DNA of 39,731 nucleotides. Origin: Candidatus Omnitrophota bacterium. GTDB taxonomy: Bacteria > Omnitrophota > Gorgyraeia > Zapsychrales > Zapsychraceae. A program made the position numbers and the translations under genes. The stretch covers positions 100,804 to 140,534 of the forward strand of contig JAGQKV010000011.1 in the NCBI GenBank assembly GCA_020429915.1, written 5' to 3'. Shown piece by piece: positions 1-6,987 of the stretch. The stretch's first letter is position 1; each line of letters begins with the position of its first letter. Below the pieces are notes generated by a model. That model searched no databases. It was not told the origin of the DNA and saw nothing but the letters and a program-made list of their open reading frames with translations.

Positions 1-668
1 GTAAAACCCACTCCGTAAATACTGATCGGCACCAGCATCGACAAAAAACGGTTCGGCTCGCGCAACCCTTTCCACCATAATCGCCCTTCAAACACAAGCC
101 ACGCCGCCAGTGTGGCGAAATACACCGCCAGCCCGGTCTTGAAAAGCACCGTCGACGGATACAAAAACAACTCTCCGCCGTCGTCGGAGTACATGGTAAT
201 CCAGTCGATCCCGCGAAAATGAAACAGGATGAACGGCATGACCAAAAGTGTGTACAGAAATCGGTTGGAGACGCGGCAAAAGCGGCCGTTCAGTTTTTGA
301 TACCAGCGACTGACGCCGTAGTATTGCCGGATTTGATGAAAGATGGCATTGTAGGCGATGAAGGACCACAGGTAAGGCAACCGCAGCTTGATCCATAAAA
401 AGATTCCGATGATCGTCCCGACCGGCGCCAGCCAATAGATGTAATGTGCCTCACGTTCTTCCTTGCGGAACACGGTCCGCCACCAAGTCGTATAAGTATG
501 CCCCGCGTCGACAAACCAGATCGCGAACAGCGCAAAGAGCGTCATCCACAACGAGTCCTGCGGAAGATTCCAGGCCAACACCACGCCGAGCCATCCGGGC
601 AGGATGATCAGCAACATATCCAGCGGCGGACTTTCCAAAATCCAATATTTGCGATCCAAAACCGACAT
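1..668 (-). CDS. Polytopic membrane protein, unknown family, C-terminus cut off by window edge
   Basis: An open frame runs from an ATG at 668 off the left edge, giving 222 visible residues. It starts MSVLDRKYWILESPP and contains several aromatic-rich hydrophobic segments, at roughly residues 17-33, 38-55, 78-95, 140-150 and 180-195. Polar signatures sit between them: DAGHTYTTWWRT near residue 54 and HQIRQYYGVSRWYQ near residue 111. These recall a family of uncharacterised bacterial inner-membrane proteins with conserved His and Arg in the loops, but I cannot assign a function. The start is a tandem ATGATG; a TAAGGGAT Shine-Dalgarno favours the second ATG at 668. A terminator hairpin separates it from the next gene upstream on the same strand, so it is probably its own unit. 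Overlapping frames on both strands give low-complexity Arg/Ser-rich translations and were discarded. Confidence 0.75.
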   Translation of the reverse strand, partial: MSVLDRKYWILESPPLDMLLIILPGWLGVVLAWNLPQDSLWMTLFALFAIWFVDAGHTYTTWWRTVFRKEEREAHYIYWLAPVGTIIGIFLWIKLRLPYLWSFIAYNAIFHQIRQYYGVSRWYQKLNGRFCRVSNRFLYTLLVMPFILFHFRGIDWITMYSDDGGELFLYPSTVLFKTGLAVYFATLAAWLVFEGRLWWKGLREPNRFLSMLVPISIYGVGF

Positions 669-721
669 CATAATCCCTTAATAGGCTTTTTTTGATTATA
701 ACACTCACCCTCGGGGCGGCA

Positions 722-765
722 CAAAAAGAAAAGGGGGATGTTCAGCTCAACTGAACACCCCCCCT
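722..765 (-). terminator. Rho-independent terminator
   Basis: The inverted repeat GTTCAG/CTGAAC is extended by a GGGGG/CCCCC helix with one bulged base, with a five-base loop at 746-750. On the minus strand it is followed by a run of T (CCCCCTTTTCTTTTTG). It therefore terminates transcription of the small gene at 798-1070. Confidence 0.75.
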
Positions 766-797
766 AAACGCAGTGATGCGACATAATGTCCCCCGAT

Positions 798-1070
798 TCA
801 CTGTTCCCGCAGCATGCCTCTTTGTTTGGCGGTCGCTTCGTAGACGAGCCCCTGTTGCAACCGGCGCACGTAACGGGCAATGACCATCTGGACCTCCTCG
901 GTCGTGGCCCCGTAACGTTTAGCCGTCTGCACCAATTCCGGGCACTGTTCGTACTTCTGCTTGTACAGCGCCTCTTTCAGGTATAAGAGGGCAGTGACTT
1001 TCAGCAGTTTCGCTCTGGGAATGGTTTTTAATTGACTGGTTTTACTCATTTTCCGGATTCTGTTTTTCAT
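798..1070 (-). CDS. Small basic hypothetical protein (90 aa)
   Basis: The protein starts MKNRIRKMSKTSQ, is rich in Lys and Arg, and is probably all-helical, with segments such as AKLLKVTALLYLKEAL and TTEEVQMVIARYVRRLQQ. There is no signal peptide and no family I recognise. The start at 1070 is chosen because AAAGGAGG lies seven bases upstream. An in-frame ATG at 1118 would add 16 residues but has only a weak ribosome site and lies four bases after the stop of the 31-residue ORF. A clean terminator follows. It lies downstream of the DMT transporter and the tiny ORF on the same strand, so it may be co-transcribed with them. The helical, basic composition would suit RNA or DNA binding, but nothing shows this directly. 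Confidence 0.6.
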   Translation of the reverse strand: MKNRIRKMSKTSQLKTIPRAKLLKVTALLYLKEALYKQKYEQCPELVQTAKRYGATTEEVQMVIARYVRRLQQGLVYEATAKQRGMLREQ

Positions 1071-1122
1071 AGGATCCTCCTTTAAACCGGCGTCATCCGC
1101 CGTTGATTTCGGATTCATGACT

Positions 1123-1218
1123 TCATCCTGCTTCTTGTTCCATGACGTTGTCCCAGATCCTTTCGCTGGAGACTAGTGACAGGAACGCGACGATTTCGAG
1201 AAAGAACATCGCCATCAT
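1123..1218 (-). CDS. 31-residue hydrophobic small protein or leader peptide
   Basis: The ORF reads MMAMFFLEIVAFLSLVSS followed by a short charged tail ending in EQEAG. It is preceded by AAGGAGGTGA, which is nearly fully complementary to the 16S 3' end, five bases before the ATG. The first 18 residues could form one transmembrane helix. The stop lies just before the following small gene, so translation may be coupled. A perfect ribosome site on so short a frame is the main reason to believe it; no homology is known. Confidence 0.5.
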   Translation of the reverse strand: MMAMFFLEIVAFLSLVSSERIWDNVMEQEAG

Positions 1219-1256
1219 CCTCACCTCCTTTCGTAAGTTGTGCGCGAGGCGCCGCA

Positions 1257-2135
1257 TCAGGATGCCCCCGCATTGGTTAAATACAGACCGCTCGTCACCA
1301 GACCGCCGCCGAGGATCAGCGAACCGCTGACTTGTTCCCCCAAGAACAAAACGGCCAATATGACTGAGAAGACCGGCATCAAATTCATATACTGACTGGC
1401 ACGTGCGGCCCCTACGGATTTAATCGCGTCGTAGTAAAACATCAGCGCGATGACCGACGGGCCGACCGCTAAATAAACTAAATTCAGGACAAACGCACCC
1501 GAACCGAGGTGCAGCGGATGGCTTTGCAACTCGACCCAGGCGGGTGCGGCCACCAATGCAGTGCCCAGGGCCGAAATACAGGCCATCAGATGCAACGGCT
1601 GCAGTCGATTCAGCATCGCCTTGGAAATGAATGAAAAACCCGCCGCGCACAGAACGCATCCGATCATCATCAATTCCCCCTTGCCGATCCCGGCATGTAT
1701 CAGGCCGGCCGGATTGCCTTTGGTGATAACCACCCACGCGCCGCACAAGGAGGCAATGACCCCGGCCAAGTTGACGGGCCCCAGCCGTTCCCGAAAGAAC
1801 AGCATCGAAGCCGCCGCCACCACGACCGGGACGGTGCTGACAATGACCGACCCCCTGCCGGCATCGACAAACAACATCCCCTTAAGGAAGAGGTAGTTAT
1901 AACAAAACACCCCGATGAACGCGGCGCCGATGACCATCCCGACCATCGCGCGGTCCCACACCGCCCGCATGTTGCTCCGCGCGACCACGGCAAAGATCAG
2001 GACCGACGCGATCAAAAAGCGCAAAAAGCAGATCGTGAACGGACCGGCGTCCGCGGCGATGGCCTTGGCGGAGATAAATCCCCCCGCCCACAACAGTGCC
2101 ATAATCGTCAGTTTGATGTGTATCATCCGTGTCAT
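1257..2135 (-). CDS. EamA/DMT-superfamily transporter (292 aa)
   Basis: This is an inner-membrane metabolite exporter of the drug/metabolite transporter superfamily. The 292-residue length and about ten evenly spaced hydrophobic helices fit the two-EamA-repeat layout. The N-terminal repeat carries the typical WAGGFISAKAIAADAGPFTICFLR-type pattern (about residues 16-40), and the second repeat has AVGPSVIALMFYYDAIKSVG near 225-245 and LGEQVSGSLILGGGLV near the end. The substrate cannot be read from sequence; members move amino acids, nucleosides or other small metabolites. The start at 2135 has GGAGGGGG seven bases upstream. A long 5' leader with a strong promoter, a complex fold and a terminator hairpin lies upstream, so expression is probably controlled by transcription attenuation. 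Confidence 0.88.
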   Translation of the reverse strand: MTRMIHIKLTIMALLWAGGFISAKAIAADAGPFTICFLRFLIASVLIFAVVARSNMRAVWDRAMVGMVIGAAFIGVFCYNYLFLKGMLFVDAGRGSVIVSTVPVVVAAASMLFFRERLGPVNLAGVIASLCGAWVVITKGNPAGLIHAGIGKGELMMIGCVLCAAGFSFISKAMLNRLQPLHLMACISALGTALVAAPAWVELQSHPLHLGSGAFVLNLVYLAVGPSVIALMFYYDAIKSVGAARASQYMNLMPVFSVILAVLFLGEQVSGSLILGGGLVTSGLYLTNAGAS

Positions 2136-2195
2136 GCTCGAACCCCCTCCTTCCGCTCTAACACCCGCCCTACCGGTTCGATTCGCAGGCCATAA

Positions 2196-2232
2196 AAAAA
2201 GCCACCTGACTCTCGATGAGTAAGGTGGCTTT
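2196..2232 (-). terminator. Intrinsic terminator inside the DMT-transporter leader
   Basis: The 10-bp stem AAAGCCACCT/AGGTGGCTTT is continued by ACTC/GAGT with a five-base loop. On the minus strand it is followed by TTTTTTTA. It lies between the leader promoter and the transporter start at 2135, where it would stop transcription before the gene unless overridden. The GGGTGG segment in the leader (2284-2289) could pair with its CCACC arm as an antiterminator; that is an inference. Confidence 0.8.
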
Positions 2233-2264
2233 AGAAATTGTTGATTTTAGCTTGGCTATTTAAT

Positions 2265-2350
2265 CAATGACTAAAACACACCTCCACCCGCCGACTTTCT
2301 CCAGACCGGAAAAAGCATGTGACATAGGGTTTGGTGTTGTTTAATCATTG
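2265..2350 (-). ncRNA. Structured leader RNA, riboswitch-like, upstream of the DMT transporter
   Basis: On the minus strand a long broken helix can be drawn. CAATGATTAAAC (2350-2339) pairs with GTTTTAGTCATTG (2277-2265) with one bulge. Then ACACC (2337-2333) pairs with GGTGT (2282-2278), and ACCC (2330-2327) pairs with GGGT (2289-2286). An apical hairpin CTTTTTCC/GGAGAAAG with loop GGTCT occupies 2315-2295. A second hairpin (2267-2241) with TTGAT/ATCAA and TAGC/GCTA overlaps the base of the first helix, and the terminator follows. The architecture resembles a metabolite-sensing leader, but I do not recognise a known class. The same RNA also holds a 29-codon frame (2360-2271) with an ATG about two bases from the predicted transcription start, so a leader peptide is an alternative. 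Confidence 0.45.
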
Positions 2351-2366
2351 CGTTTTTCATAGCGTG

Positions 2367-2398
2367 CCAAGTCTATCACACTTGGGTTACCTTGTCAA
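2367..2398 (-). promoter_or_regulatory. Promoter with operator-like palindrome for the DMT-transporter leader
   Basis: TTGACA (2398-2393) and TAGACT (2375-2370) are separated by 17 bases. The palindrome CCAAGT-N7-ACTTGG (2367-2385) overlaps the -10 element and part of the spacer, as a repressor site would. The predicted transcription start is near 2363. Confidence 0.6.
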
Positions 2399-2427
2399 CG
2401 GGCCGGAGTGACATTTCCGTAAATTTC

Positions 2428-2793
2428 TTACTGCCCGTACAATTCCTGCTGCAGTTCGGCGATTTCGGTCTTCATATCCTCCAACCGTTTGCTCAATTCG
2501 GTCTCAAACTTCTGGAGGGCTCGGCGCAGTTCTTTGTTTTCCTCACGCAGCTTGGCGATTTCATCCTGCATCCGCCGGATTTTCTTGGTATTGGCGGCCG
2601 AGAGGTCTTCCATTACGATATGGCCCCCGGTACGCCGGATGTCCATATCCTCATCCGCAACGATGGTATAGCCGCTGCTGACCTGGACCTCCTTGAAACC
2701 CGGCTCAGCAGCCAAACCACGTGCCGCCGCCAATGTGAGGACCGCCAACCCGGCCGCGGACAACCCGGACCAATATCCGATGCATCGTCCCAT
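2428..2793 (-). CDS. Secreted coiled-coil protein (121 aa)
   Basis: The N-terminus (MGRCIGYWSGLSAAGLAVLTL and a following Ala-rich stretch ending AAARGLAAE) is a signal peptide with probable cleavage after about residue 29. A short beta-rich stretch (GYTIVADEDMDIRRTGGH) follows. From about residue 68 to the end there is a continuous heptad-type coiled coil (KIRRMQDEIAKLREENKELRR onward), likely dimeric and periplasmic. There is no enzymatic motif. It is the last gene of the yidD-cysS-ribD cluster, 18 bases after the deaminase stop, with GGGAGG six bases before its ATG. Its link to the upstream enzymes is positional only. Confidence 0.7.
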   Translation of the reverse strand: MGRCIGYWSGLSAAGLAVLTLAAARGLAAEPGFKEVQVSSGYTIVADEDMDIRRTGGHIVMEDLSAANTKKIRRMQDEIAKLREENKELRRALQKFETELSKRLEDMKTEIAELQQELYGQ

Positions 2794-2811
2794 GATTATC
2801 CTCCCGGCGGC

Positions 2812-3258
2812 CTAACCGCCTTGTTTCATCCGCTCGTTAAAATTGGGATTCAAGGCGGCACACTGCTCTTCCAGGACGCCCGCCCGGACACTGATACCCG
2901 CTTCCCTCAAGATATCCAGCCCCTTCCCGCGATGATCCGGATTCGGATCGATCGTCCCGACCACGACATGCTTGATTCCCGCTTGGACAATACGATCGGT
3001 ACACTTACTTGTCTTGCCGACCGTGCTGCAGGGTTCCATGGTGACGTAGAGAACCGCGTCGTCCTGCGGCGGGCGGCCCAGGGCGTCGATCACGATGACC
3101 TCGGCATGCGGCCCGCCGTAACGCGCGTGATAGGCATGGGCCACCATTTGTCCGCCCTCAACAATGACTGCTCCGACGACCGGATTGGGTTCGACCTTTC
3201 CGCGTCCCTTTTCCGCTTCTTTGATAGCAATCGCCATCCAATCTTCGTCATCATTCAT
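2812..3258 (-). CDS. ribD: Stand-alone RibD-type deaminase (148 aa)
   Basis: This is a cytidine-deaminase-fold enzyme of the riboflavin pathway type, which deaminates diaminohydroxyphosphoribosylaminopyrimidine. The zinc site is visible as HAE (51-53) and two cysteines (C77 in MEPC, C86). PNPVVGAVIV (residues 25-34) and the tail motif GVLEEQC also match RibD. The usual bifunctional RibD has about 360 residues with a C-terminal reductase; here only the deaminase is present, so the reductase must be encoded elsewhere. The segment between the cysteines reads PCSTVGKTSKC where RibD usually has PCSHHGRTPPC, so a related nucleotide deaminase with another substrate is possible. It starts two bases after the cysS stop and is almost certainly co-translated with it. 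Confidence 0.82.
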   Translation of the reverse strand: MNDDEDWMAIAIKEAEKGRGKVEPNPVVGAVIVEGGQMVAHAYHARYGGPHAEVIVIDALGRPPQDDAVLYVTMEPCSTVGKTSKCTDRIVQAGIKHVVVGTIDPNPDHRGKGLDILREAGISVRAGVLEEQCAALNPNFNERMKQGG

Positions 3259-3260
3259 CG

Positions 3261-4721
3261 CTATTCTCCGATCTTGATTTGCCAGTGCGTGCCATCAGGA
3301 GCGTCCTTGAGCTCGACACCCATTCCGGCCAGCTCGTCGCGAAGGGCATCCGATCTTTGAAAATCCTTGTCGCGGCGGGCGGCGGTGCGGGCATCGACCA
3401 GCTGCTGAATCTTGTGCGCGTCAAGCCCCTTTTCCTGCACCAGGATCCGGTTCAGCCGGTCGAGAAATTCGACCGCGGGTTCCCGAAGCATGCTGAGGAT
3501 ACGTCCATAGTCGTCTATGACCTGCTTGAACGCGCGCGCATTAGCCTGTTGCACGGCGGTAATTTTTTTGTTGAAAGCGATGTCGTTAAACGCCCTGATC
3601 ACGTCGAAGATCGCGGCAAAGACCTGCGGTGTGTTGAAATCGTCGTCAAGCGCGCGCTCAATCTCCTCCCGCTTTTCGCGGCACTTGGCTTGAAACCCGG
3701 CAGCCGGCTCCGCCGGGCCTTTGTCCTTCATCAGGATCGTGTCGGCGAGTTTGACCGCTTCGTAAATCCGGGACAGGCCCTGCATCTTTTGGCGAACGAT
3801 ATCCTCGCCCATGTTCAATGGCGAACGGTAATGCGCGTCGAGGATAACGAATTTGAGGATCTCGGGATGATAGCGTTCCATGAAATCCCGCGCCTTGACC
3901 ACGTTGCCCAGCGACTTGGACATCTTTTGGTCGCCGAATTGGATGAAATTATTGTGCATCCAGTACTTCGCGAAGGGTTTGCCGGTCTTGCCTTCGGTCT
4001 GGGCGATCTCGTTTTCGTGATGCGGAAAGATAAGGTCGATGCCGCCGCCGTGGATATCGATCTGATCACCGAGGAAGCTGTGATTCATGGCTGAACACTC
4101 GATGTGCCAGCCCGGCCGGCCGCGTCCCCACGGAGATTCCCAATACGGCTCCCCTTCCTTGGCCGGTTTCCAAAGAATAAAATCAAGCGGATCCCTTTTG
4201 CGGACGTCGGGATCGACACGATGTCCGGCTTCCAGGTCTTCGATATTCTTGCCGCTCAGCTTGCCGTAACGCTCAAAAGACGCGATGGAATAAAAAACGG
4301 AACCGTCAATCTCATAGGCATGCCCGTTGTCGATCAGATCTTCGATAAAACGGATCATATCGTCCATATGGTCGGAACACTTCGGATTGTGCGTATGCGG
4401 CGGCAGGCCCAGGGCCGCGTAATCCTTTTCAAATTCGTCAATGAAGTGGCTGGAGACATCCAACGCGGATTTACCTTCCGACTGGGCTTTATTGATAATC
4501 TTGTCGTCGATATCCGTATAGTTGTAAACAAAATCGACGCGGTATCCGCGATGTTCCAGCCAATTGCGGACCAGATTAAAGAAAATGGCACCGCGGAAAT
4601 TCCCCACATGCAGCAGGTCGTAAACGGTGGGACCGCACACGTACATGCGCACGCGCCCCTCCTCGACCGGGACAAATTCTTCCTTTTGCCGGGTCAGCGT
4701 GTTATAAATTCTTATGGACAT
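3261..4721 (-). CDS. cysS: Cysteinyl-tRNA synthetase
   Basis: This class I aminoacyl-tRNA synthetase charges tRNA-Cys. The 486-residue length is typical. Visible landmarks are MYVCGPTVYD with zinc ligand C29, the HIGH-equivalent HVGN (38-41), WHIECS with zinc ligand C209, FPHHENEIAQ near 232-241 with the remaining zinc ligands, and KMSKS at 266-270. The C-terminal DALR and anticodon-binding helices follow and end in a short basic tail. I start it at 4721 (MSIRIYNTL), preceded by AGGAAGGA; an upstream extension would lie inside yidD. It overlaps the end of yidD by 20 bases and is followed within two bases by the deaminase gene. A single copy of this essential gene marks the segment as core chromosome. 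Confidence 0.96.
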   Translation of the reverse strand: MSIRIYNTLTRQKEEFVPVEEGRVRMYVCGPTVYDLLHVGNFRGAIFFNLVRNWLEHRGYRVDFVYNYTDIDDKIINKAQSEGKSALDVSSHFIDEFEKDYAALGLPPHTHNPKCSDHMDDMIRFIEDLIDNGHAYEIDGSVFYSIASFERYGKLSGKNIEDLEAGHRVDPDVRKRDPLDFILWKPAKEGEPYWESPWGRGRPGWHIECSAMNHSFLGDQIDIHGGGIDLIFPHHENEIAQTEGKTGKPFAKYWMHNNFIQFGDQKMSKSLGNVVKARDFMERYHPEILKFVILDAHYRSPLNMGEDIVRQKMQGLSRIYEAVKLADTILMKDKGPAEPAAGFQAKCREKREEIERALDDDFNTPQVFAAIFDVIRAFNDIAFNKKITAVQQANARAFKQVIDDYGRILSMLREPAVEFLDRLNRILVQEKGLDAHKIQQLVDARTAARRDKDFQRSDALRDELAGMGVELKDAPDGTHWQIKIGE

Positions 4722-4965
4722 GGGCTGGTCCTTCCTGCGGTACCGGATCATAGCCGTGCCGCCCCCAGGGATGGCACGAGCTCAACCGGCGCAGGGTCAA
4801 CAGGACCCCCCGGAAGGGCCCGTGAATCCGCAACGCCTCGATCGCGTACTGGGAACAAGACGGAATATGCCGGCAGGCCGGCGGTAAAATGCGCGAGAGG
4901 GTGAGCTGGTACCCTTTGATAAGCAGAATCAGAAACTGGGACAATAGGTTAAGGAAAGTTTTCAT
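4702..4965 (-). CDS. yidD: Membrane protein insertion efficiency factor YidD
   Basis: This small (87 aa) membrane-associated helper acts near the YidC insertase. The family signature is complete: LIKGYQLTLSRILPPACR, then IPSCSQYAIEAL, then RRLSSCHPWGRHGYDPVP. The N-terminal amphipathic helix MKTFLNLLSQFLILLI is present. In many bacteria yidD sits in the rpmH-rnpA-yidC cluster; here it heads an operon with cysS, which it overlaps by 20 bases. The start is ATG 4965. A TTG 12 bases upstream is in frame but is overlapped by the predicted -10 box, so it cannot be in the transcript. The predicted leader is only about five bases, with no Shine-Dalgarno. Confidence 0.93.
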   Translation of the reverse strand: MKTFLNLLSQFLILLIKGYQLTLSRILPPACRHIPSCSQYAIEALRIHGPFRGVLLTLRRLSSCHPWGRHGYDPVPQEGPAHVHKNL

Positions 4966-4976
4966 GCGTCGAGCCA

Positions 4977-5005
4977 ATCTTAAATCAAGCCAAAATCCTT
5001 GTCAA
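4977..5005 (-). promoter_or_regulatory. Promoter of the yidD-cysS-ribD operon
   Basis: TTGACA (5005-5000), a 17-base spacer and TAAGAT (4982-4977). The -10 box ends 11 bases before the yidD ATG, so the mRNA would be nearly leaderless. Confidence 0.6.
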
Positions 5006-5118
5006 GGTAATTCCCGCGCCTCCCGCCCCCCGGAGGAAATTCCCGCGGACCAAATAAATTCCGGCCCGCGTCTGTTGGAGGATTGCATCGCCGCACAATC
5101 CGTCAGGGGGATTCACAC

Positions 5119-6189
5119 ATGACCAGAAAAACACTCACTCTCGCAGCCGCGCTGGCTGCGGCCGTACTCACCGCAGCGGAGCCGGCACCCGCCGATCAGG
5201 CCAATCCTGTGGAACTGGGTCAGGTGCGCTGGCATCGCAGCCTGCCTGAGGCCGTGCCGCTGGCCCGGGAACAGGGCAAGCCGATCTTCCTGCTTTTTCA
5301 GGAAGTCCCGGGTTGCCTGACCTGCCAGAATTACGGCCACCAGGTCCTCAGCCATCCCCTCATCGTTGAGGCCATCGAGGCCCACTTTATTCCGGTGGTG
5401 ATCTTCAATAACCGAGGCGGCCAGGACGCGGCCACCCTCAAACAGTACAGTGAACCGGCGTGGAATAATCCCGTCGTGCGGATCGTGTCCGCCGACCAGA
5501 CGGACCTCGTCCCCCGCCTCAGCGGTAATTATAGCCGCGGTGGTCTGGTGGCCCGTATGGTGGAGGCCCTGAACAAACACGGTTCCGCGGCACCGGAATA
5601 TCTCAGGCTACTGGATAAAGAGTTATCCGCCCGCGGCCATAACACCGAAAAAAGCGTCTTTGCTATGTTCTGTTTCTGGTCCGGGGAAGGCATGTTCGGG
5701 AAACTTGACGGGGTCATCGCCACCCGGCCCGGTTACCTCAAAGGTCATGAAGTGGTCGAAGTGGAATACGATCCCGACAAACTCTCCTATGAGAATCTGG
5801 TCGACCAAGCCCGCCGCCATGATATGGCCGGCCGTGTTTATGCCCGCAACCGGGACCAGCTGCGAGTGGCCGAAGCCAGCGTGGGATCCGCCGCCCAGCT
5901 GGTGCGCGATCCGATCCGCCCCGATCGGGAGCCCAAATACTATCTCGCGCAAACGCCGCTCAAATATGTCCCGATGACCGAACTCCAGGCGGCCCGGGTC
6001 AATGCCGCCGTCGGGTCCCGCAGTGATTTCAACCGTTATCTATCTCCCCGGCAAATCAGCCTGCTGCAACTTATCCGCCAAAACCCCCGGGCCGGCTGGC
6101 AGGATATGATCGGCCAATCGGACCTCATCGACTCCTGGCAAAAAGTCACCGACAAAGCGGCCGCCCTGAGAGGGAATAATCCCGCCTAG
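5119..6189 (+). CDS. Secreted thioredoxin-fold protein fused to an MsrA-like domain (356 aa)
   Basis: An Ala-rich signal peptide occupies residues 1-25. Residues about 40-160 are thioredoxin-like, with KPIFLLFQEVPGCLTCQ carrying a CxxC pair (C66, C69), followed by PLIVEAIEAHFIPVVIFNN and EPAWNNPVVR, a pattern I associate with thioredoxin-like (seleno)proteins that have a VPG-Cys/Sec site. Residues about 180-245 resemble peptide methionine sulfoxide reductase A: FCFWSGEGMFGKLDGVI matches the GCFWG active-site helix with C185, and VVEVEYDPDKLSYENLV matches the following MsrA strand and helix. The pairing suggests a periplasmic repair enzyme carrying its own electron donor. The MsrA Gly-Cys-Phe-Trp-Gly has become Phe-Cys-Phe-Trp-Ser, so activity is uncertain. 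The start ATG 5119 follows CAGGGGG; an upstream frame would put charged residues before the signal peptide. Confidence 0.75.
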   Translation: MTRKTLTLAAALAAAVLTAAEPAPADQANPVELGQVRWHRSLPEAVPLAREQGKPIFLLFQEVPGCLTCQNYGHQVLSHPLIVEAIEAHFIPVVIFNNRGGQDAATLKQYSEPAWNNPVVRIVSADQTDLVPRLSGNYSRGGLVARMVEALNKHGSAAPEYLRLLDKELSARGHNTEKSVFAMFCFWSGEGMFGKLDGVIATRPGYLKGHEVVEVEYDPDKLSYENLVDQARRHDMAGRVYARNRDQLRVAEASVGSAAQLVRDPIRPDREPKYYLAQTPLKYVPMTELQAARVNAAVGSRSDFNRYLSPRQISLLQLIRQNPRAGWQDMIGQSDLIDSWQKVTDKAAALRGNNPA

Positions 6190-6294
6190 GAGCAAAACAC
6201 AAATTCTGCGGCCTCTGACCACTGACATGCAAAGGATAGGTTTGCGGCCGGGAGAAACGGCCTGGTCTCCGCCGGTGCCGTATAATTCTGATGT

Positions 6295-6978
6295 TCAGTG
6301 ATGATGGTCCATCTCCATCACATCCTTGTGATGACAATGGGCGTGCGTGCAGGTCAGCGGGAAGATGATGTCGCTCAGACAACACGGCAGCATGACCGCC
6401 ACGACAGTGACGACAAAGACACCCCCGAGCGCGTGCGTCCAGTGCTCCAGTCCGAAGGCGAGCAAATACAGTATCGAAGCCACCGCGCTGACAAAAACGT
6501 GCATGGAGTGGGAATATTCCGTCGCCTTCTCGAAACTGCGCGGCGCGGCCAGTCCCGCCGCGGTCCCCACCACCGCGAACGGCAGCACGAGCCCGGGATG
6601 CTCCAGGATGTCGACATGAAAATGCATATCCCCGCCGATCAGCAGCCCGCCCAGGAAGGGAAAAATGGAATCGCTCAACGAACACAAGGCCAGGGAGCCG
6701 AGAAAACCGACCGCCACCGCCTTGGGAATTTGACCGTCATGTTTCATAAACATCGCCGTGGACGCAACCGCACTGAGCAAAATGTGGCTGGGATGGAAGA
6801 CATGATACAACTCCATGGAAGCCTCCGTTAGATCCTGTTCGTGACCGGAAATGTCCGCGATAAACGTCAGGACGCCCATCATCAACAATCCGAGCATAAC
6901 CCCGAACACGGAGAACGGGATGTGATGGATCAGTTCTGTCAGGATATACTTCGATTTCGATTGGACTTTCGCCTCCAT
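6295..6978 (-). CDS. Cys/His-rich polytopic membrane protein, putative metal transporter (227 aa)
   Basis: About six hydrophobic segments are visible (roughly 22-45, 62-80, 86-110, 128-145, 160-180 and 185-205). Intramembrane or loop histidines occur in YHVFHPSHIL, GGDMHFHVDILEHPG and YSHSMHVF. The C-terminus is a metal-binding-like tail, CTHAHCHHKDVMEMDHHH. Together with a Fur-family regulator gene ten bases upstream on the same strand, this suggests transport or sensing of a transition metal such as zinc, nickel or iron, but I cannot place the family. The ATG at 6978 is preceded by AGGAGGGG. It most likely shares the fur promoter and is repressed with it. Confidence 0.72.
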   Translation of the reverse strand: MEAKVQSKSKYILTELIHHIPFSVFGVMLGLLMMGVLTFIADISGHEQDLTEASMELYHVFHPSHILLSAVASTAMFMKHDGQIPKAVAVGFLGSLALCSLSDSIFPFLGGLLIGGDMHFHVDILEHPGLVLPFAVVGTAAGLAAPRSFEKATEYSHSMHVFVSAVASILYLLAFGLEHWTHALGGVFVVTVVAVMLPCCLSDIIFPLTCTHAHCHHKDVMEMDHHH

Positions 6979-6987
6979 ATTCCCCTC

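Noticed and set aside
2173-2190. GGTTCGATTC resembling a tRNA T-loop
   Set aside because: The flanks do not form a five-base T-stem, no acceptor or anticodon arm fits, and the site overlaps the ribosome-site region of the DMT gene.
2392-3360. A 322-codon open frame on the plus strand
   Set aside because: It is a mirror of the coiled-coil and RibD genes on the minus strand, both of which have ribosome sites and recognisable domains.
3279-4904. Long plus-strand frames opposite cysS
   Set aside because: They are antisense to a fully conserved cysS and have no motifs of their own.
6230-6290. GGAGA...TCTCC inverted repeat between the converging genes as a terminator
   Set aside because: The stem is only five base pairs with a ten-base loop and there is no T-run on either strand.
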